NCBI GenBank assembly: GCA_013397865.1
Contig: VZTI01005238.1
Span: forward strand, 62,001 to 126,000
DNA: 64,000 nt
DNA from: Struthidea cinerea
Lineage: Eukaryota; Chordata; Aves; Passeriformes; Corcoracidae
Reading direction: 5' to 3'
Shown: positions 13,423-28,100 of the stretch, piece by piece
Position numbering within the stretch: position 1 is the stretch's first letter
Layout: each line of letters starts with the position of its first letter
Notes under the pieces: model-generated
The model's input: the letters and a program-made list of their open reading frames with translations, nothing else
Told to the model about the DNA's origin: nothing
Databases searched by the model: none
Position numbers and translations under genes: made by a program

Positions 13423-16400
13423 TTTCAAATTTAAATTCTAATTTCTAATCTAAATGAGTACTCATTTACATGAGTAAACACTGGCATGGGATTAAGTGTT
13501 CTCAAGATTGTGGCATAAATCCAACCAATTACTGGTAACTGATCAGCATCCACAGTCTTCTTGTGGCTGATGGTAGTAGTGTTTAACTGATGGTAGGGTG
13601 GGAGGAGAAGTGTGTGTGGCACTGGGCATAGAAGATGTAGAAAGGTGAAATATTTAAATGGTCATTAAGCCAACACAGAGGGCTAGATTTGATTTCTTTT
13701 CCATCATCCCTTTCTGCAAAAAGATTATATAACTATTTTAGACAGAAATCAACAAATAAGAAAGCAAAAAGCAGATCATATAAAGTACCATGATGATATT
13801 GTTAGAGGCCTTGGAAATGTCCCATGAGTGTCCTATACTAATTCTAACAGTAAATAAATTTTAAGATTTGGGAAAAGTTTTCTTTACATTAAAAAAATGT
13901 ACTATTCTTCCAAGAAAATATAAGTTGATTTGCAAATCAGAGCAGACAATATAGTTACTATGAAATAGAAACGTATTAAAAATTTCTTCTCCTGATTATT
14001 TCTCAGAGGCTTAATCTGTATGACCTCTTCTAGTTTTTTTGCTCCCTACAGCAGATAGCAGACATTTTACTTTTTCTTGCAATCTCTCCATGGTTGTTAT
14101 TTCATGAAATGATTAATTCAAATTGTAAAAATATATCAAAGTATTAAGACTTTCACTGCTGGAGATTATATCCTCTGCTCTTGAGACCTACAAGTTTCTG
14201 ATCTGACAGTCTAAACTAAAGAAAGTCTCTTTCCCCACTTTCTTTACAGTCTGTTCCCTACTCACCCATAAATTGAAATCCTTTACATTCTTTTCCTCTT
14301 GATAAAAATNGAGAATTTTTAGGCATGCACTCTCACTGGAAATAATCAATCAAGTAACATTTTTTTTTTTGCAAGTAACCATTTATCTGGAACACTTCAG
14401 GCACACTTGAGACCTTGACTAAATAATACATACAAATAATTATAGCACTAAGAAGAAATAATGCTTATTCATAGGAGAAATTAAGTTTAAGTACTTTCCT
14501 CACAGTTATATTTTTAATTGTTGTCACTAGGAGCGAAAAATGTGATTAAAAATCTAAATAGATTTTGAAGGACTTAGAGTGTTCAGCAGCCTACATTATA
14601 TTCAATATTCTCATTATACTCAGAAGACTTTCTGAATCCAGAGTATTTTGGAAAATGCAGCCTCCCGTTTCTGGAGTGAGGGGAGACATTCAGAAGCACC
14701 TACATGTATGCCTGCAGGAGGAGTGTGGGTTAAACTGCACACAACAGACATAAAACTGCAGATTTACTAATGCCTGAGGATTCTGAAAGTTATTCTCATA
14801 GATTTTGCAAGATTTATTCTCTTTTGGAGCTCTATACTTGATCAGGACTGGTGGTGTAACAGAAATGGGGGAACATCAGGCCTTCAGGAAATTACTTTCA
14901 TTCCTGGAACAAAATAGAAAACTTCTCCAGGTGTAGTGAGACAGCGACCGTTTTAAAGGGCACGGTTGGAGCGTTGCATATTTCAGGTGTAAATTTGGTA
15001 AGGGGTGCTCGCTCTGAGTCAGACTGTCTCAGAAGGGACAGTGAGGCACCAGCTGGGATCTAAGCAAGATCTAATGGTCAAAAGAATTTATAATAGTAAT
15101 TAAAATAGAATGGCAGATTATTAATAAAAAGGAAGATCAAAGTTTAATTTTGTCATTGTTTTTCTTTCTTTTAAATGACAGGCCACAAATATTATGTCAT
15201 AGATTCAGACTGGAATCAGATTGCCTTGGAATCAGACAACTCTGGGGAGGATTTCTGTCCCTTGGATGAAAATAAAGACTTTTCAGTGTTTTATTTTGAT
15301 ACAGGCAATCTAGAAGGACAAAAGTGGCATATGAGTCACTCAGAATTAATGCAAACATAAGGTTTGTCTCATTTGAGGAATGGAATAAAAACAGCAGAAT
15401 TGTCCTTATTTCAGCTGAAATAACTCACCAGCTTCTGCATCATACAAACAAGCGTGTCTTTTCTAACTCCAAATTGCATTGCACTAAAGCAAATCCTTCA
15501 GAATAGTATAATAGTTTTCCTTAACTTGGCAGTTTTACTCATAATCATAACAGATTATAGTAGAATTTAGTGATATGTTGAGACTGGTGAATTCAGTGAC
15601 TGTGTGATAACTAGTTTCAGAAACTTAAATTGCTGCTTTGTGTTCATTTGTAGCTCTATAATATGCATGTATTTTATGAAAAAGGCATTACTACTGCTGA
15701 AATATTTTAAAACTGCTGTCAAGCTTGTCACCTTTCAGTTTGAGGATTGTCAACCTGACCATAGAGTGTTTTCTTACATTATTTTCACCTTAATTCTTGT
15801 TAAATTTGATGTATTTCAACTAGTTTAGAAGCTTGCTCTTTAGAGGAAAAAGTAGTCATTGTCCTTCTTTCTCTTTATCAACGATTCCCAGCAGCAGTGA
15901 TGTGCCATAGTGCTGCACATCATGCAAATATATCCATTTGTTTTCATAGTCCCTTTGCACTTTACAAATTGTTATGAATCCTGTATTTGAGTATTGAGTA
16001 AAGGTTACTTTACCCATTAAGTAACACATATATTTTTATTTGCATCTATTTAGATTGTTTTTGTAATTTTAATAATTTTTAGATGACTTCTATATTTATA
16101 TCTTTAATAGTGGAACAAAATGTACATTTAATTTTACTGATATTAATATTATATTTCTGTGGATATCTACCAGGAATTCAAGCCCTTTTCTTGTAATTTC
16201 ATCTGAGAAATTCAAATCAAACACTTGATATATGAATATTTATTCAAGTATTCATAAGCTCATCCAGAAAAAGGCATTTGCTGGAATATAGTTATTCAAA
16301 GTGGAGCTTTTAGCATGACACAAACTTCCATTAGCATGCCAAACCTCAAGAGGAGTGAAGTCAAAGCATTCTGTTCATATATCATGCCAGAAAAATAGCA

Positions 16401-17028
16401 CAAATCATCAGTAGAGCTTTTTCACATTACTTGTAGAAAAACTCTGCTCTTTTCAGCTTCTTTCCATGAAATGAGGCTCAAGTGGTGAGTAGGTTTAGTA
16501 GGATAGGATTTTGTTTTGCTAATTGATGAAAAACTCCCAAGCTAGAGAAGAGAGATTTAGTTCCTTATTTTTACACTCTCCCTGGCAGCTGGTTACAGCC
16601 AGGGGTAGCTTAGAGCGGTTTTGAGGCTGCTCTATTGCTTCAGACAAAAGTCCCAGGCTGACCCAAGAAACAGGAGACAGAAAACGAGACTTGCTCGGCG
16701 CAGGTGTTTTGAGATAACTCCATAGAGCCAAGAAGTTACCTCCTATCTTAGATACATGAGTCATGTCAGTGATAAGAAACAGACAAGCACCTAATGTCTC
16801 TGCAAACCAAAAGACAGTTGCAAAATGTTATTGATTTTTTCAGGCTATTGAACTCAATTCAATGATGGAGGCAAATTCAAAAGACTTATTCTGCCCCCAC
16901 TAGGTAGAGAAATTTTAACACACATGTCCATGGGACAGTGTTCTACTGAAAAGTCCATCTCCTTATGTGATGCACATGAATTCTCCTTTTTTTATCTAAA
17001 TATATCAAGAGTTCAGTACACGTGACTC

Positions 17029-17050
17029 CTGGGTCTTGATCAAGACCCAG
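17029..17050. repeat. 22-bp perfect palindrome
   Basis: The 11-base arm CTGGGTCTTGA is followed immediately by its exact reverse complement, centred on GATC. It is the longest spacer-free palindrome I found. The next base on each side breaks the symmetry. It could form a cruciform or bind a dimeric factor; no neighbouring feature supports a role. Confidence 0.9.
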
Positions 17051-19577
17051 AACTTAGGTTGGTGATCTACCTTTTTGGGATGATAGCTGTACCCAAACTG
17101 CTGTGCTGAGATTCCAGGTTATGAAGGATACAGGAGTACGTGTGACATTTTTTCAGTGGATGTCTGCTGTAGAAACCTGCTGTAGCAGAAACAGAAATGC
17201 AACAATATAAATCAGAAGACCTGCAAGATGGTTTCTGTGCTCATTTTTCATTGTGACACTGGAGTGAATGGTGACCTTACAAGAATATTGACAGATAGAT
17301 AGATATGAATTCCTTACCTTGGCTGCCAATAAATAATGACTGGGAACAGAAATCTAAAAACTCATCCATAAAAAAAAATGAAATGCTGAATGTTACTTGA
17401 ATGAGTGAAAAATAAGTCAATATGAAATTTTTGCATACTTCCTGATGTATTTTTAAAGGAATATATCCTTTTTACGGTAAGTCATAGAGGAAAATTAGAC
17501 TGCACAATTTTTTTTAAAATAGCTATTTACAGAACGAATAGTAGCCGTGAAATGGTTATTTAATGAACAGTCCTGAGTGTGAATACAAGTTATATAAAAT
17601 TAGGCAAAGATTTTTGGCAAGCATGTCAACTCCATGTCTTCTCTAGACTTACAGATTTTGAGTTATTCTGGGTTTCTAAAGCTGAAAAATTTAAGAGAGA
17701 AAAATATTTTACAACTGATTCATAGAATATCTTTAAGATGTCCATCTTTATTTCTAAGAGTTTGATTCATAGAGACTTCCCAAATCTACTTTGTAAATCT
17801 GCTTAGAGCATAATAGTTGGTATCAATTACCCAGTATCTTAGATTAGATAAATCTGGGTGTGCAGAAAGCAAGGGAGAATACAAGTCTGAGAAGACAGCA
17901 GCAAGGAAAGCCAGTTCTGAAGGCCAGAAACAGTGTTGTGGTTAAAACAGTAAATTGAGAATTAAGTTGCAGCTTTCAGGCTTCATTTTTAGGAAGTTGT
18001 TTAGAAGTTGCTTAGAAAGTTGTTTTTAACTGCAAAAATGAAAATTCCGTGCACATTCACGGATTCAGGACTTGTCTACATGTGTACTGTTATTCTGTCT
18101 GACCTTCAATCCACATCTAACTTTTTTTCCTGAAAGCTAAAAATAATTTAACAGTAATATTCTTGTGTTCATAAAAAAAAAAAAAAGGCCCTCTAGTAAT
18201 AATCTCACAACTAAATTCTTCATGTTTGCTTTAGAGAGAAAGATACACATGTGAAATAAATATATTGTCTCAGAGAAAGAAGAAGAGAAAAAAGTGTTAG
18301 GGGATGATACTTATTTTCTGCCTACGGCCAAATCTTCTAACATATAAACTCTGAGCAAAGTCAAAAGATTTTTTTTTTCTGCAGTTGCATGAAAACAATA
18401 GATCCCACTACTTAGTTTTCTGTATTTGTAAGAAATTATTCATATGATAACCAGTAAGCTCTATTTCAAACCTTAAAAAATTGAACAATAATTCACATTC
18501 TCTTTCGCTTCTACCATCCCTCCCAGGTATTAACAAGCTGATGATCATATGTGTCATTAAGGCAATCTACTTAAGTTTCCTATTATATAGAAATCCTCAA
18601 ACTCCAGAGCAATGATTTATACCCATTGACATTCAGACCCAGAACTGAACTCTTCTGGAACTTTTTTAATAGGCTTTCTGCTTAATTTTCTTTTTTATTT
18701 TTTAATTGCTTATGTATCCTGTGTATTGGCTGTATAATACCAGTCTTTCTACACAGTATTTTTATTTTTAGTAAATAGCTAACATCTCATTTTCCCTAAA
18801 AAGAAAACTAATGTAGGAATCTATCTTTCAAGTCCCTGTCCAATAAAATATACATGTGAATATATCGTTATATCATAATGAGGCTAAAAATTAAAGTACC
18901 AGAGAGAATTCAGAAGCGAAAGTAAAACGAACATCTTTGACTACATGACCTTATGGAATAAAAACTGCAGGTCAAAATTGAATAAAAATGAGTCTTGAGA
19001 CAAATTAATCACAAACATGCCAGGACATTTTCTGTAAGCATTATCACTGGGAATTCAGGGTTAGAATTGCATAGTTGTAGAAAAGAGATACCTCAGATTT
19101 CATTTCCTAAAATACATCTCTGAAAGGGCAAATGCAATTTCTGCTTGTATTATTATAGCAGCATTAAAAGCCCCTAACATGTTTAGGCAATAACATTTGT
19201 GAATAGAAGATAGCATGGGATTATTTGGTTATTATAAAGAGAGAGAGGTGGAAGGGAAAAAATTATATCCATTATAACATACATTAACCTCAAAGGGCAT
19301 GTCTGCCTCTGCTGAAACCCCTCATGGACTGCTTTTCAGTTAGAGTCTGTCCCATAGGAAGAATGCTACTACTCACTGTCTGAGAAATGTCTCTAAAGAA
19401 ATCTTTAAGATTTTCTGCAAATGGAGAAGTCCCATTTAGGAAAAGCAGGAGCATGTTCTATTTCTACCCTTGCAAGCCACTGATTGCCATGGACTGTGGC
19501 ATTAACTTTCAGGTTAAAATATCTAAACCCAGTTGTTCTCATGTGAGCATGAACTATATATGAACTAAGTATCTTTC

Positions 19578-20114
19578 TCATATATTCAAGAAAGATTTAG
19601 TTAGTGAAGTTGACAGACTCTGCAGAATGACTGCACTGATAAAAGGAACTTCCTGCAGGCTTACACCAATGATTTGCTTATCCCAGTGCTCTGGCCTAGG
19701 TGGGAGTATGAATGCAGGCCAGTAGGGGAGTGTGGCACATTCTGTAGCATAGAAGTCTGGCTGCTTTTTGTTCGAAGTCCATTGCTCTCCTATGCCCCTG
19801 TAATTCTCTTGTTTAGAATTACGGATTTTAGGGAGTACATCCCTGCCTAATCTTTTGCTATCTTCTGTTGGACATATTGCCCTTGAATTTACCCAGTGGA
19901 AATCAGTAGGTGTAAAAGTCACCCTATCATGAGTAGTGCAATTCTGATTCCACCATTCAGGCTCTAGGACCACCTGAGATGCCCTAAAATGCCACATTTT
20001 CTTCTGCTGCTCCAGCCTACTCTGGTCTCATGTGGGTCCTCTGCCAAGTATGATCCCATGTGGAGGATTAATTGACTCTGTGAGCATCTGAAATGACATC
20101 AAACACCTCTGAGA
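19578..20114 (-). other. Protein-like open frame, origin unknown
   Basis: An ATG at 19995-19997 opens a 139-codon minus-strand frame. The same frame can be followed upstream to 20114 with only one TGA (20028-20030), giving about 178 codons with one break. The translation is unusually rich in tryptophan (seven in 139 residues), has scattered cysteines and one N-glycosylation sequon (NCT), and reads less like random AT-rich translation than other frames here. A splice-acceptor-like catttcag lies near the upstream end on the minus strand. I do not recognise the protein. It could be a decayed host exon, a relic of a retroviral envelope-type gene, or chance. No LTRs flank it closely. Confidence 0.2.
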
Positions 20115-23100
20115 TCAGTCAACAGTGAGAACTTAAGAACCTGGCTCAGTCATAGATACATCTGTGCAGCCATCCACACTTAGCTGTCATTATTTCCGAT
20201 TCACTGACACCCCACCATCTGATATATACAATCTTCCCTCAAATATAACAGCTCTGTAACAAGTCTGTAAAACAGCAGATTATTTTTATTGTCTTCTCAG
20301 TTGTCAGAGATAACCAGAAAATGTAAATTTGCAAATCTGTGGGACACTGAGTACATCAGTATGTACTGAAGTAGTCCTGAAATGGAGTGAAAGTTCATAC
20401 TGCAGCAATATTTTTTCATTGGTTTTAGTTTCCAATGGAAATTATTCCAAGGACAGAATATAAAAAATATAAAAATAATATTGTACTACAATGGGACTGG
20501 CTTTTATGTCATTCTCATCAAACTCAGTCTCTCTGCTAGGGTAGATTTCTCCATGGGAATTGCAGTTTTAATTACTAAGTGCTTTCTTCATCATTTATAA
20601 AACTGATCTCCTTACTGGATCGTATTTCCCTCCTATACTTATTGTCATGTTATTCCCAAAATATCATAGGCCATTCTGTCAGAAGAAAAAGGACTGCTGT
20701 GTCACACAATATATAGGCTAACCAAGGAGTTTATTCTTCAAGAGAAAATAAGAGTTTGGTCTATGATTACTGTGAAGTAACAGATGGAGGAGGGAAATGA
20801 GATTAGTTTTTAAACAAATGGTTTTGAGGCCATAGAATTCTCAAAAATACCTTTATTTCAGGTTCACCCAATTTAGAAATAAGGATAGAAGGGAAAAAAC
20901 CTAACAAAAATCAATAAAGAACCTCTCTTATCCTCCTTGAAAAAAGTTAATTTTCTGAAAATTGCATTTTGCTGCATAACCATTGACCCTAGTATTCGTT
21001 ATTCTATTAGTCTGAAGGCAGTGGGAGTTGAACCCTTCTGCTGAAGGATTATGAGCCCAAGAATAATAACTCTATGCTTCAGTAACTAGGCAAATGTGTT
21101 TATAGCCACTGAAATTATGTGATTAAAATCTGGGTTTTAAGGATAAAGATTTCAATTTTTCTTGCTGAACTTAGCATATGTTCAACAAAGGAATAAAGCC
21201 TCCACTACATATATGGTATTTAAGATGAAACCCAAGCTCTTTGCTTTTTCTTGTTTACTTTGTTTACATGTCCAGTCACTTCATTTATATTTCATAATTT
21301 AAAAGAATGATGCAGATCTAATAATGGTCAAATTTATAAGAAGAGCAAGTCTTTAATTTTCCTTCTTAGTTCAACCATGCTTTTGTCATTAATATATCCA
21401 GTGTTCCTATTTGCATGTCTCCAGATGCAGCTCAGGATCCAAGGTGGGATAAAGACTGGATCTGCCTGTCTCTGTTGAGCACTCAGCAGTAAGTAAACTT
21501 GTATTCTGACCAGCAAATCTGGACTTCCCTACAGGGCAAATTTTTAACACACTGAAACACTGGGAAATGAAGTAAACTGTGCTGAAAGGGGGCATAATAT
21601 GCACACTTTAAAATATAGCTGTCAGTTACTTTTTTATGAAGTAAAAAAGAAACATAAGTGTACAAGTTGTTTTGAATAAGCTAGAAGTAAATTATGTACT
21701 GAAGGACAGAAGCAGAAGACAGCTATTTAATTTTCTGAGTAAGATACCTATAAAAAGTGACCCACCTCTCCAACTCCTTGTAATTTCTGTATGCTTGTAC
21801 ATAATGATGTGTTACTATTCCAGGAAAGAATAAAAAATAGCTTAAGCTGTCTGCATAAGAGCAAAAGATTTTGAGAAAGTCTTCATTTAAAAGACACAGT
21901 AATGCTTATGAAAGTACTTCTAAATGTGAACCATCTGGTTACTTTGACAATTTGGAGGTAATTTTTATTTTAGCACAGTAAGCTCAGAATTAACTGTTCT
22001 GATCACTATTGATAATAGCAGATCTTGCTGTACATAATTTGCGAAATGAGCTCCATTCCTAAAGTAATCATTACTCTTTTAACTAAAAGTACTATAATTC
22101 AGTGGTGTTAACTAGTTCAATAGGCAGAATTGACTCTTATGAATATATGTAACATTTATTTAAATGTATTCATTTATCCACCCAAACCCACCAAGTAATC
22201 ACGTCCTATCTCACAAATGAAGAACTATATGTCTTCTTCAAGAAATAGGAAGGAAAATGAAATGTCTAGAGAAGAATTTTAAATCTCCTTTTCTTTACTG
22301 TCCTTGTTACCCATCCAAATTCCTTGGTTATTCAGGATCTAATCTTGCAAAGGGAAGTTTATGCACACGGATTCTCATTAACTTCAAAGGGATTTTGCAA
22401 AGACACAAGATAATTGTTTTCTAGGACTGCCAACCTAAAGGTCATTAGAGCCAAAGTGTCAGAAAGAATCATTGGAAATGATCCAGATTTACACCAGAGA
22501 AAATGTTTATAGAGTTAGGCTTCTGCTGGTATCTAAATCTCATCTCTGCACATTTTAACAAGTAGGGCTTAAAAAGAATTCCAGTACAGTTCATATTTTC
22601 TTCATAAAAGTGATTCATGTTGTTGAAGTCCTAGCCAGGGCTCTTAGAGTAGCTAATTTGAAGATAAATCTCACTTTTAAGGAAAGATTTGACCCTTGGA
22701 TGCACACATGCAATTTTCATTATATTAATGGAAGCCACATTTGTACATCCAAGGGCAAAATTTGCTGCTTAAAAAAAAATGATGTAAAATAAACAGATAA
22801 TAAACTGCATCAGTGCAGTCAGGGAAGCTAATTGCATAGGAGAGATTTCCACTGGGGTGTGTCTTTAGATGCCGAGAAAGGAAACTTTTGAAATAATACC
22901 TTTAAAACTCACTAACTTATAAAACCCAGAACCTTCTAAATATAAAGTGAATATTACTCTCATTCAAAGAGATAATTTTGCAAATAAAACAAAACAAAAC
23001 AAGAAAATAAAATCAACAACCCAACTATAATTTCTAGATTCTTTTCTTTTCCATGTGGAAGAAGAAATGTAAAAATACATGAGGGGGACAATCTTTTCTC

Positions 23101-25118
23101 TTTAGAGACATGCTCATAAATAGAAAAAGCTATGAAAAGATAAATAATGTTCATATTATATTTATTCTTACCACTTATTTCTTTCTGCAAGGAGTAGAGA
23201 ATTATCACACAAAGGTCTAGCATGTAATAAGTTCTGCACAGAAAAATACAGATTATTTGCTGTAATCAAAACAACCTGACATCAGATAGAATGAACCTAC
23301 CACAAGAGAGGAAGAAGCGTTTTCACCCACACAGTGCAAAAGTATGTGGAGATCATACTGATTGTCTCAAAATGCCACGGATTTTCTCTGATTTTTCAGG
23401 TCAGTATTCTTGTTTTCAGACACATAGTATTGAAAGCAAAGAAGTTTTCCTATTTTTTCCAGAATACTCTTTCAAAGTCTTTTAAGGTTGTTTTTACCAG
23501 TCCCCTTCTGTAATGCCATTGATCTACATCTCTTCAGCTGGGCATCCATTATAAAGTGAAGGGATTACCCCATTTTTTCTGGGATTTTTGCCAAGATAGA
23601 CAAGCTAACTTTGCTCTAATGAAACCAAAAGAAAATGACAAAGAAAAGGCAATCACCAGATTTAAAAAAAAAAAAAAAGAAAGAGAGGAAAAAGGGATAA
23701 AAAGGGAGAGAGATAGGATTAAGGAATCCCATGATCTACCTATCATTTTTATTTCTTGGGTTTTAGCCAGTAGACTACCTTGTCATAAAAGGTTGAGCAA
23801 TTTGTTTCCTAACATTAAGTTTTGTCTTGGAAGACAAAAACAAGCAAGAAGGAAGGCACTGCCCCATATCTACTGTGAACATGTCACAAGGAAACTTTTC
23901 CTGATGATTTTTATTTGGCAAAGGTATGCTGACCTGAAATAATTCAGAGAAGCAACATTTACCAAAGAAGACTAAAGTAGAAGGAAATTTAATCCAAATG
24001 AATTAAACGATACACTTCTGGGACCCATATTTTTTCCTCCAGGGTACAGCTGTAATCTTGTTTTTTCTTGAAAAATTAGGCAACCCATTATCATTTTATG
24101 ACAGTAGAAACTAACAAAATATGTTGTATACTAGTAGAAATGGATAAGGATGTGTATCTTCCCCACGAGTTTTTTTTCTAAGTTACTTCTAATGTAAATT
24201 CCAATAGGACCTTCCCCACACAGCACAGTTTGTTAGTCACACCTCCGAACTGCTCTCTTGTGACATCTAAAGCACAATGAGAATGACCAACATCAGGTGT
24301 TAGACAACTAGGTTTTCAGTTTTCAATCATTAGTAAAACTATAGCATTACATGCATTTTCCAATGACCCCCAGTTTCCAGTCATTTTTATTTTAGATTTA
24401 GTCATAAGTGTGATTTTGGAGGTGCATTTAAATTAATGAATTGCTCACTACCAGTCTGCATACTGTTGTACACCTTTCACCCTTTTACAAAGTTATTTTT
24501 TCAGTGAGGTGCTCTGAGTTATCCTCCTGAATAATCTAAGACTGCAAATTATTAGCTGGAAAGAGCTCTCAGAAAGAGCAGCTTTACTTATTGCTGTGCT
24601 CCCCTTCCAGATTCCACAAGCCCTCTACCTTATAGGAGAATCTCTAAGTTTACTGTAAGAAAATCTTTTCACTTCAGGAAAAAACTCAGTTACAGTTAGC
24701 AGGCTTGATTAAGACCCTAGAGGTTCTCCTTTCTGTCTTTCCCCACATTATGTCTTTTACAGACAGTTAAAAACACTCTCTAGGCGGCTTGGAGAAGGTC
24801 ATCCAAGTGGTCAAACGTAGCAAGTATACCAGACGTAGCTTTCTGAAATCTAGTCTGATGGGAATCAAATACTTTTTTTTTTTCCATTTTTACCTCATCC
24901 TCTTATACAGTTAGTAAAACAGATGTCTTAAAACCACACAGGATTTCTAGTAAGATCTTTTTTAGTGTTTCATATTCATATAGGGGACTCTAATCTCAAA
25001 TCTTGATCTAGGAGAGTTTTGAACACTGGGAAGTTTGGGAAAACCTTTCCTTTAAAAAAGCCAGACCATTTCTAATTTAGAAAAGCAGTTCTGAAGTGAT
25101 TGAAAATATTTTTAATAG

Positions 25119-25188
25119 GTTTAGTTTTGGTTTGGTTTGGGGCTTTTTGTTTGTTTTGTTTTGGGTTTTTTGTTTGGTTTTTTTTTTC
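25119..25188. repeat. G/T-rich simple sequence
   Basis: About 70 bases consist almost only of T and G in patterns such as ggtttggtttgg and tttgttttgttttggg, ending in ten T. It is low-complexity DNA. Read on the other strand it is A/C-rich and may be the worn tail of an old retroposed element. Confidence 0.75.
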
Positions 25189-28100
25189 CAAACTTGTCTT
25201 AAATTGTTTATTTAATTTCTCTATTCTTGTTGATATGTTCCAATTTTTTATAAAAAATATATGGAAAAAATAGGGGCAGTGGGTATAAAAGAACTGTGTG
25301 ATGGAACAGAAAAAAAAAAGTGATAATTCAATAAATAAAATGTTTAACTAATATAATATTCTTGAAATATTCTTCAATAAAATCTGTGTTATGAACTTGA
25401 TCTTCATGTCTGAGTTACTAAAATGATGGTTACACCTCAGTCTGTGCATCATTACCTACAAGGAAGTTCTACATTGTAAGTTATCATCATTTATATATTA
25501 TTGCCCTTAACATCTAAAGTGAGATAATAAATGTCTTGGCTAGCTAGCCATTTAAGACCTGCAGAGAGTTTCAGAATTAAAAGGCTAAATGCCTTGTCAT
25601 ACTTGACATGCTATAAAATAAAATTATTTGCTTATAATTATATGTGTATATAAATACATATACACAAACGTTTGTTTTCTTTAGCTTGTGTTTTCTGTAT
25701 CAAAAAAAATCAAAAATGCTAAAGGAGGATTTAACTAGACATAAACATCTGGTCTCTTGACTTAAACAATGTAGAGATTGGGATCAATAGCAGATTTTGG
25801 CCTAGGCTTTTCCTGAAGATATGGATGCCAAAAAATTAGAAAGTTGGCTTTTTGTCATTTGCAGGTGTGAAAAATTTAATGCATGTAACTATGGTGATTG
25901 AATAAATAACAGAAAAAGTATGGAAAAAGTATAGTACTGGGAGTTTGACTGGCAGCCTGCCAAAAGACTTCCCCTTGTTTAGACAGAGAATTTTTATTAT
26001 TGTCCAAAATTATAATGGAAAGTACCTCTTGTAGATCTATGAACATAATTAATTCTCATAGAAAAAAGAAAGGTAAGAGCCAACACAAATACACTTAAAG
26101 AGATAAGTCTACAGACTTCCTGCATGGTTTTACATGTGTAGCTGTTTTAGGGAAGAAGACAAGTGAGATCTGCCCTTCCTTTGAAATGTCACTCTTACAC
26201 ATCCTTCAAAATATGCCCTTTAGAGCTAATGAGTTCAGAAGACATTTTGATCTCCTCACATATACCTTGAGACACTTTCAAAACCAAAGGGGTAGCACTT
26301 CAAAGTCATGCCAAATAACCAAATAGTCAATACGTCTTGTTGTCCAGAGCTAGTCTGCCATCACCATGCAATGATTAAAATGTAACACCTCTCCTTTGTC
26401 AGAGGAAGGTTTGTCAGTGTGTTTATGGTGCAAGCTGTGTGTTTCCAGTCCCAGGGAAAGGCCATCTCCTGAGCTACTTGATTGTTTCAGATTTTGAGGG
26501 TAGAGAAACTCACTGATAACTGATGGGGTAGCCCTAGAAATGGTACAATGAAAATCCCATTACATATGGAAATATCTCCACATAATTCTATTCTTTTGCA
26601 CTGGAATAAATTAAGCTGACATAGATTGGCAAAATATTGGGTTAGAACTTGAGTTTCCTGCTTTTAAAAATCTTTTTTTTCAGAAGATACAAATTTAAAT
26701 GCTTTGTGTTTATTACAATTTCAGAATGATACATATGAGTAAGTTCAACCCAGCAGAAGCCCGGCCAGTTTAAGTAAATTGTACTGCAGCTAGTGCTGAT
26801 GAAATGCAAAGAGGAGATGATAAAGGACATGCTCTTTTTTCAGGTCAATTTTTTAATATGGGAATCATATTAGCATGCATGAAGATACTTAAGCTGTGAT
26901 GTTAACAATCTGTAGTGCTTTTTTCACTAGAAAAGTGATCTATTGATAACCAAATTGCCAGAAACTTATGATACATGAATTTAAACAGAATTTAACTACT
27001 TTTTCAATCACTATTACAGAAAGTCTTTGAATATGAATGACTGCTACATATCACAGCCTCACACATGGTTTTCTGAATCCAGCTCATTTAAAAATATTTT
27101 CTAGTGTCGATTCAGGGAAATATTTGGAGCGGGATTTCTACTAACAGCTGTTAGAAACAGATACGCTCATTCAGGAGAATCACGTCTACCTATAATTGAC
27201 AATGTTGTAAGACATTAATATAAGCAACTGCATTAATGAATTAATCATTCTTTTTTTATTATTATTATTTCTCTTATCATACCAAATAAAGCTTTTCAAT
27301 TGAACATTTCTGGAACCAAAATTTGCTTTGAGAGATTTTTTTTTTTTAATTTTGCATTATATTTCACTATAATAGCAAACCAAAAGGCTGAAACTGAAGA
27401 AAAGCATTTTGATTGCCCTGTAATGTATATTTGCACACTGCTTCTGCAATCAAATTCTTTTGTTTTGGGTTTTACTTAGGGGTTATTTTTCAGAAATTTT
27501 TTTATTCAGAATTCTCCCTAAATTTATCAATGCTGAGAACCTTCATAAAATGTAATTTTGCCCTAATAGATGCTTAGATTACTATTTTAAACATATAATA
27601 TCATTAATATCATGTCAAAACAAAAAGGTTATTTATTAGTGACACGATAAAAAACAGCTTACAAAAGGGAAAACAGAAAGATGCTAACAGATAGGAAGGC
27701 ACCCCATTTCTGATATATACATACTTGTGTTTCTTTTATATAGGCTGTTTTGCTCGGAGGCAATTTAACAACTTGGAGAATCTCTTTTTATTTTTAGCAG
27801 AACAAGTTAAGCCACCATCTCGTTATTATCTGCGAAACAAAAAGTACCTTATTTATTTCTTAGTTATATGTAGCAAACATGTTTTAATTCAGGCAAAATT
27901 CCTGCTTAAATTCGAAATTTTCATCTACTAAGGACTTTGTGACTTGGCCTTCATTGCCAGCCCAAATTAATACTTATGACAGCTTCTGATTTCTCAGACT
28001 TGTCCTTCTGCACAAGAGGGTGGTGAGTGTTTAGATTAACCAAGAGGTTTATTATACACAAAAGCTGTTCTCAGATATGAACAATGACTCAGATTTCATA

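Noticed and set aside
15175..15360. Possible exon after a pyrimidine tract ending in AG
   Set aside because: It ends in an in-frame stop, shows no recognised peptide, and pyrimidine tracts followed by AG are frequent in this AT-rich DNA.
23556..23942. 128-codon frame with a lysine-rich centre
   Set aside because: The lysine run is a poly(A) tract; the flanks show no protein similarity that I can recognise.
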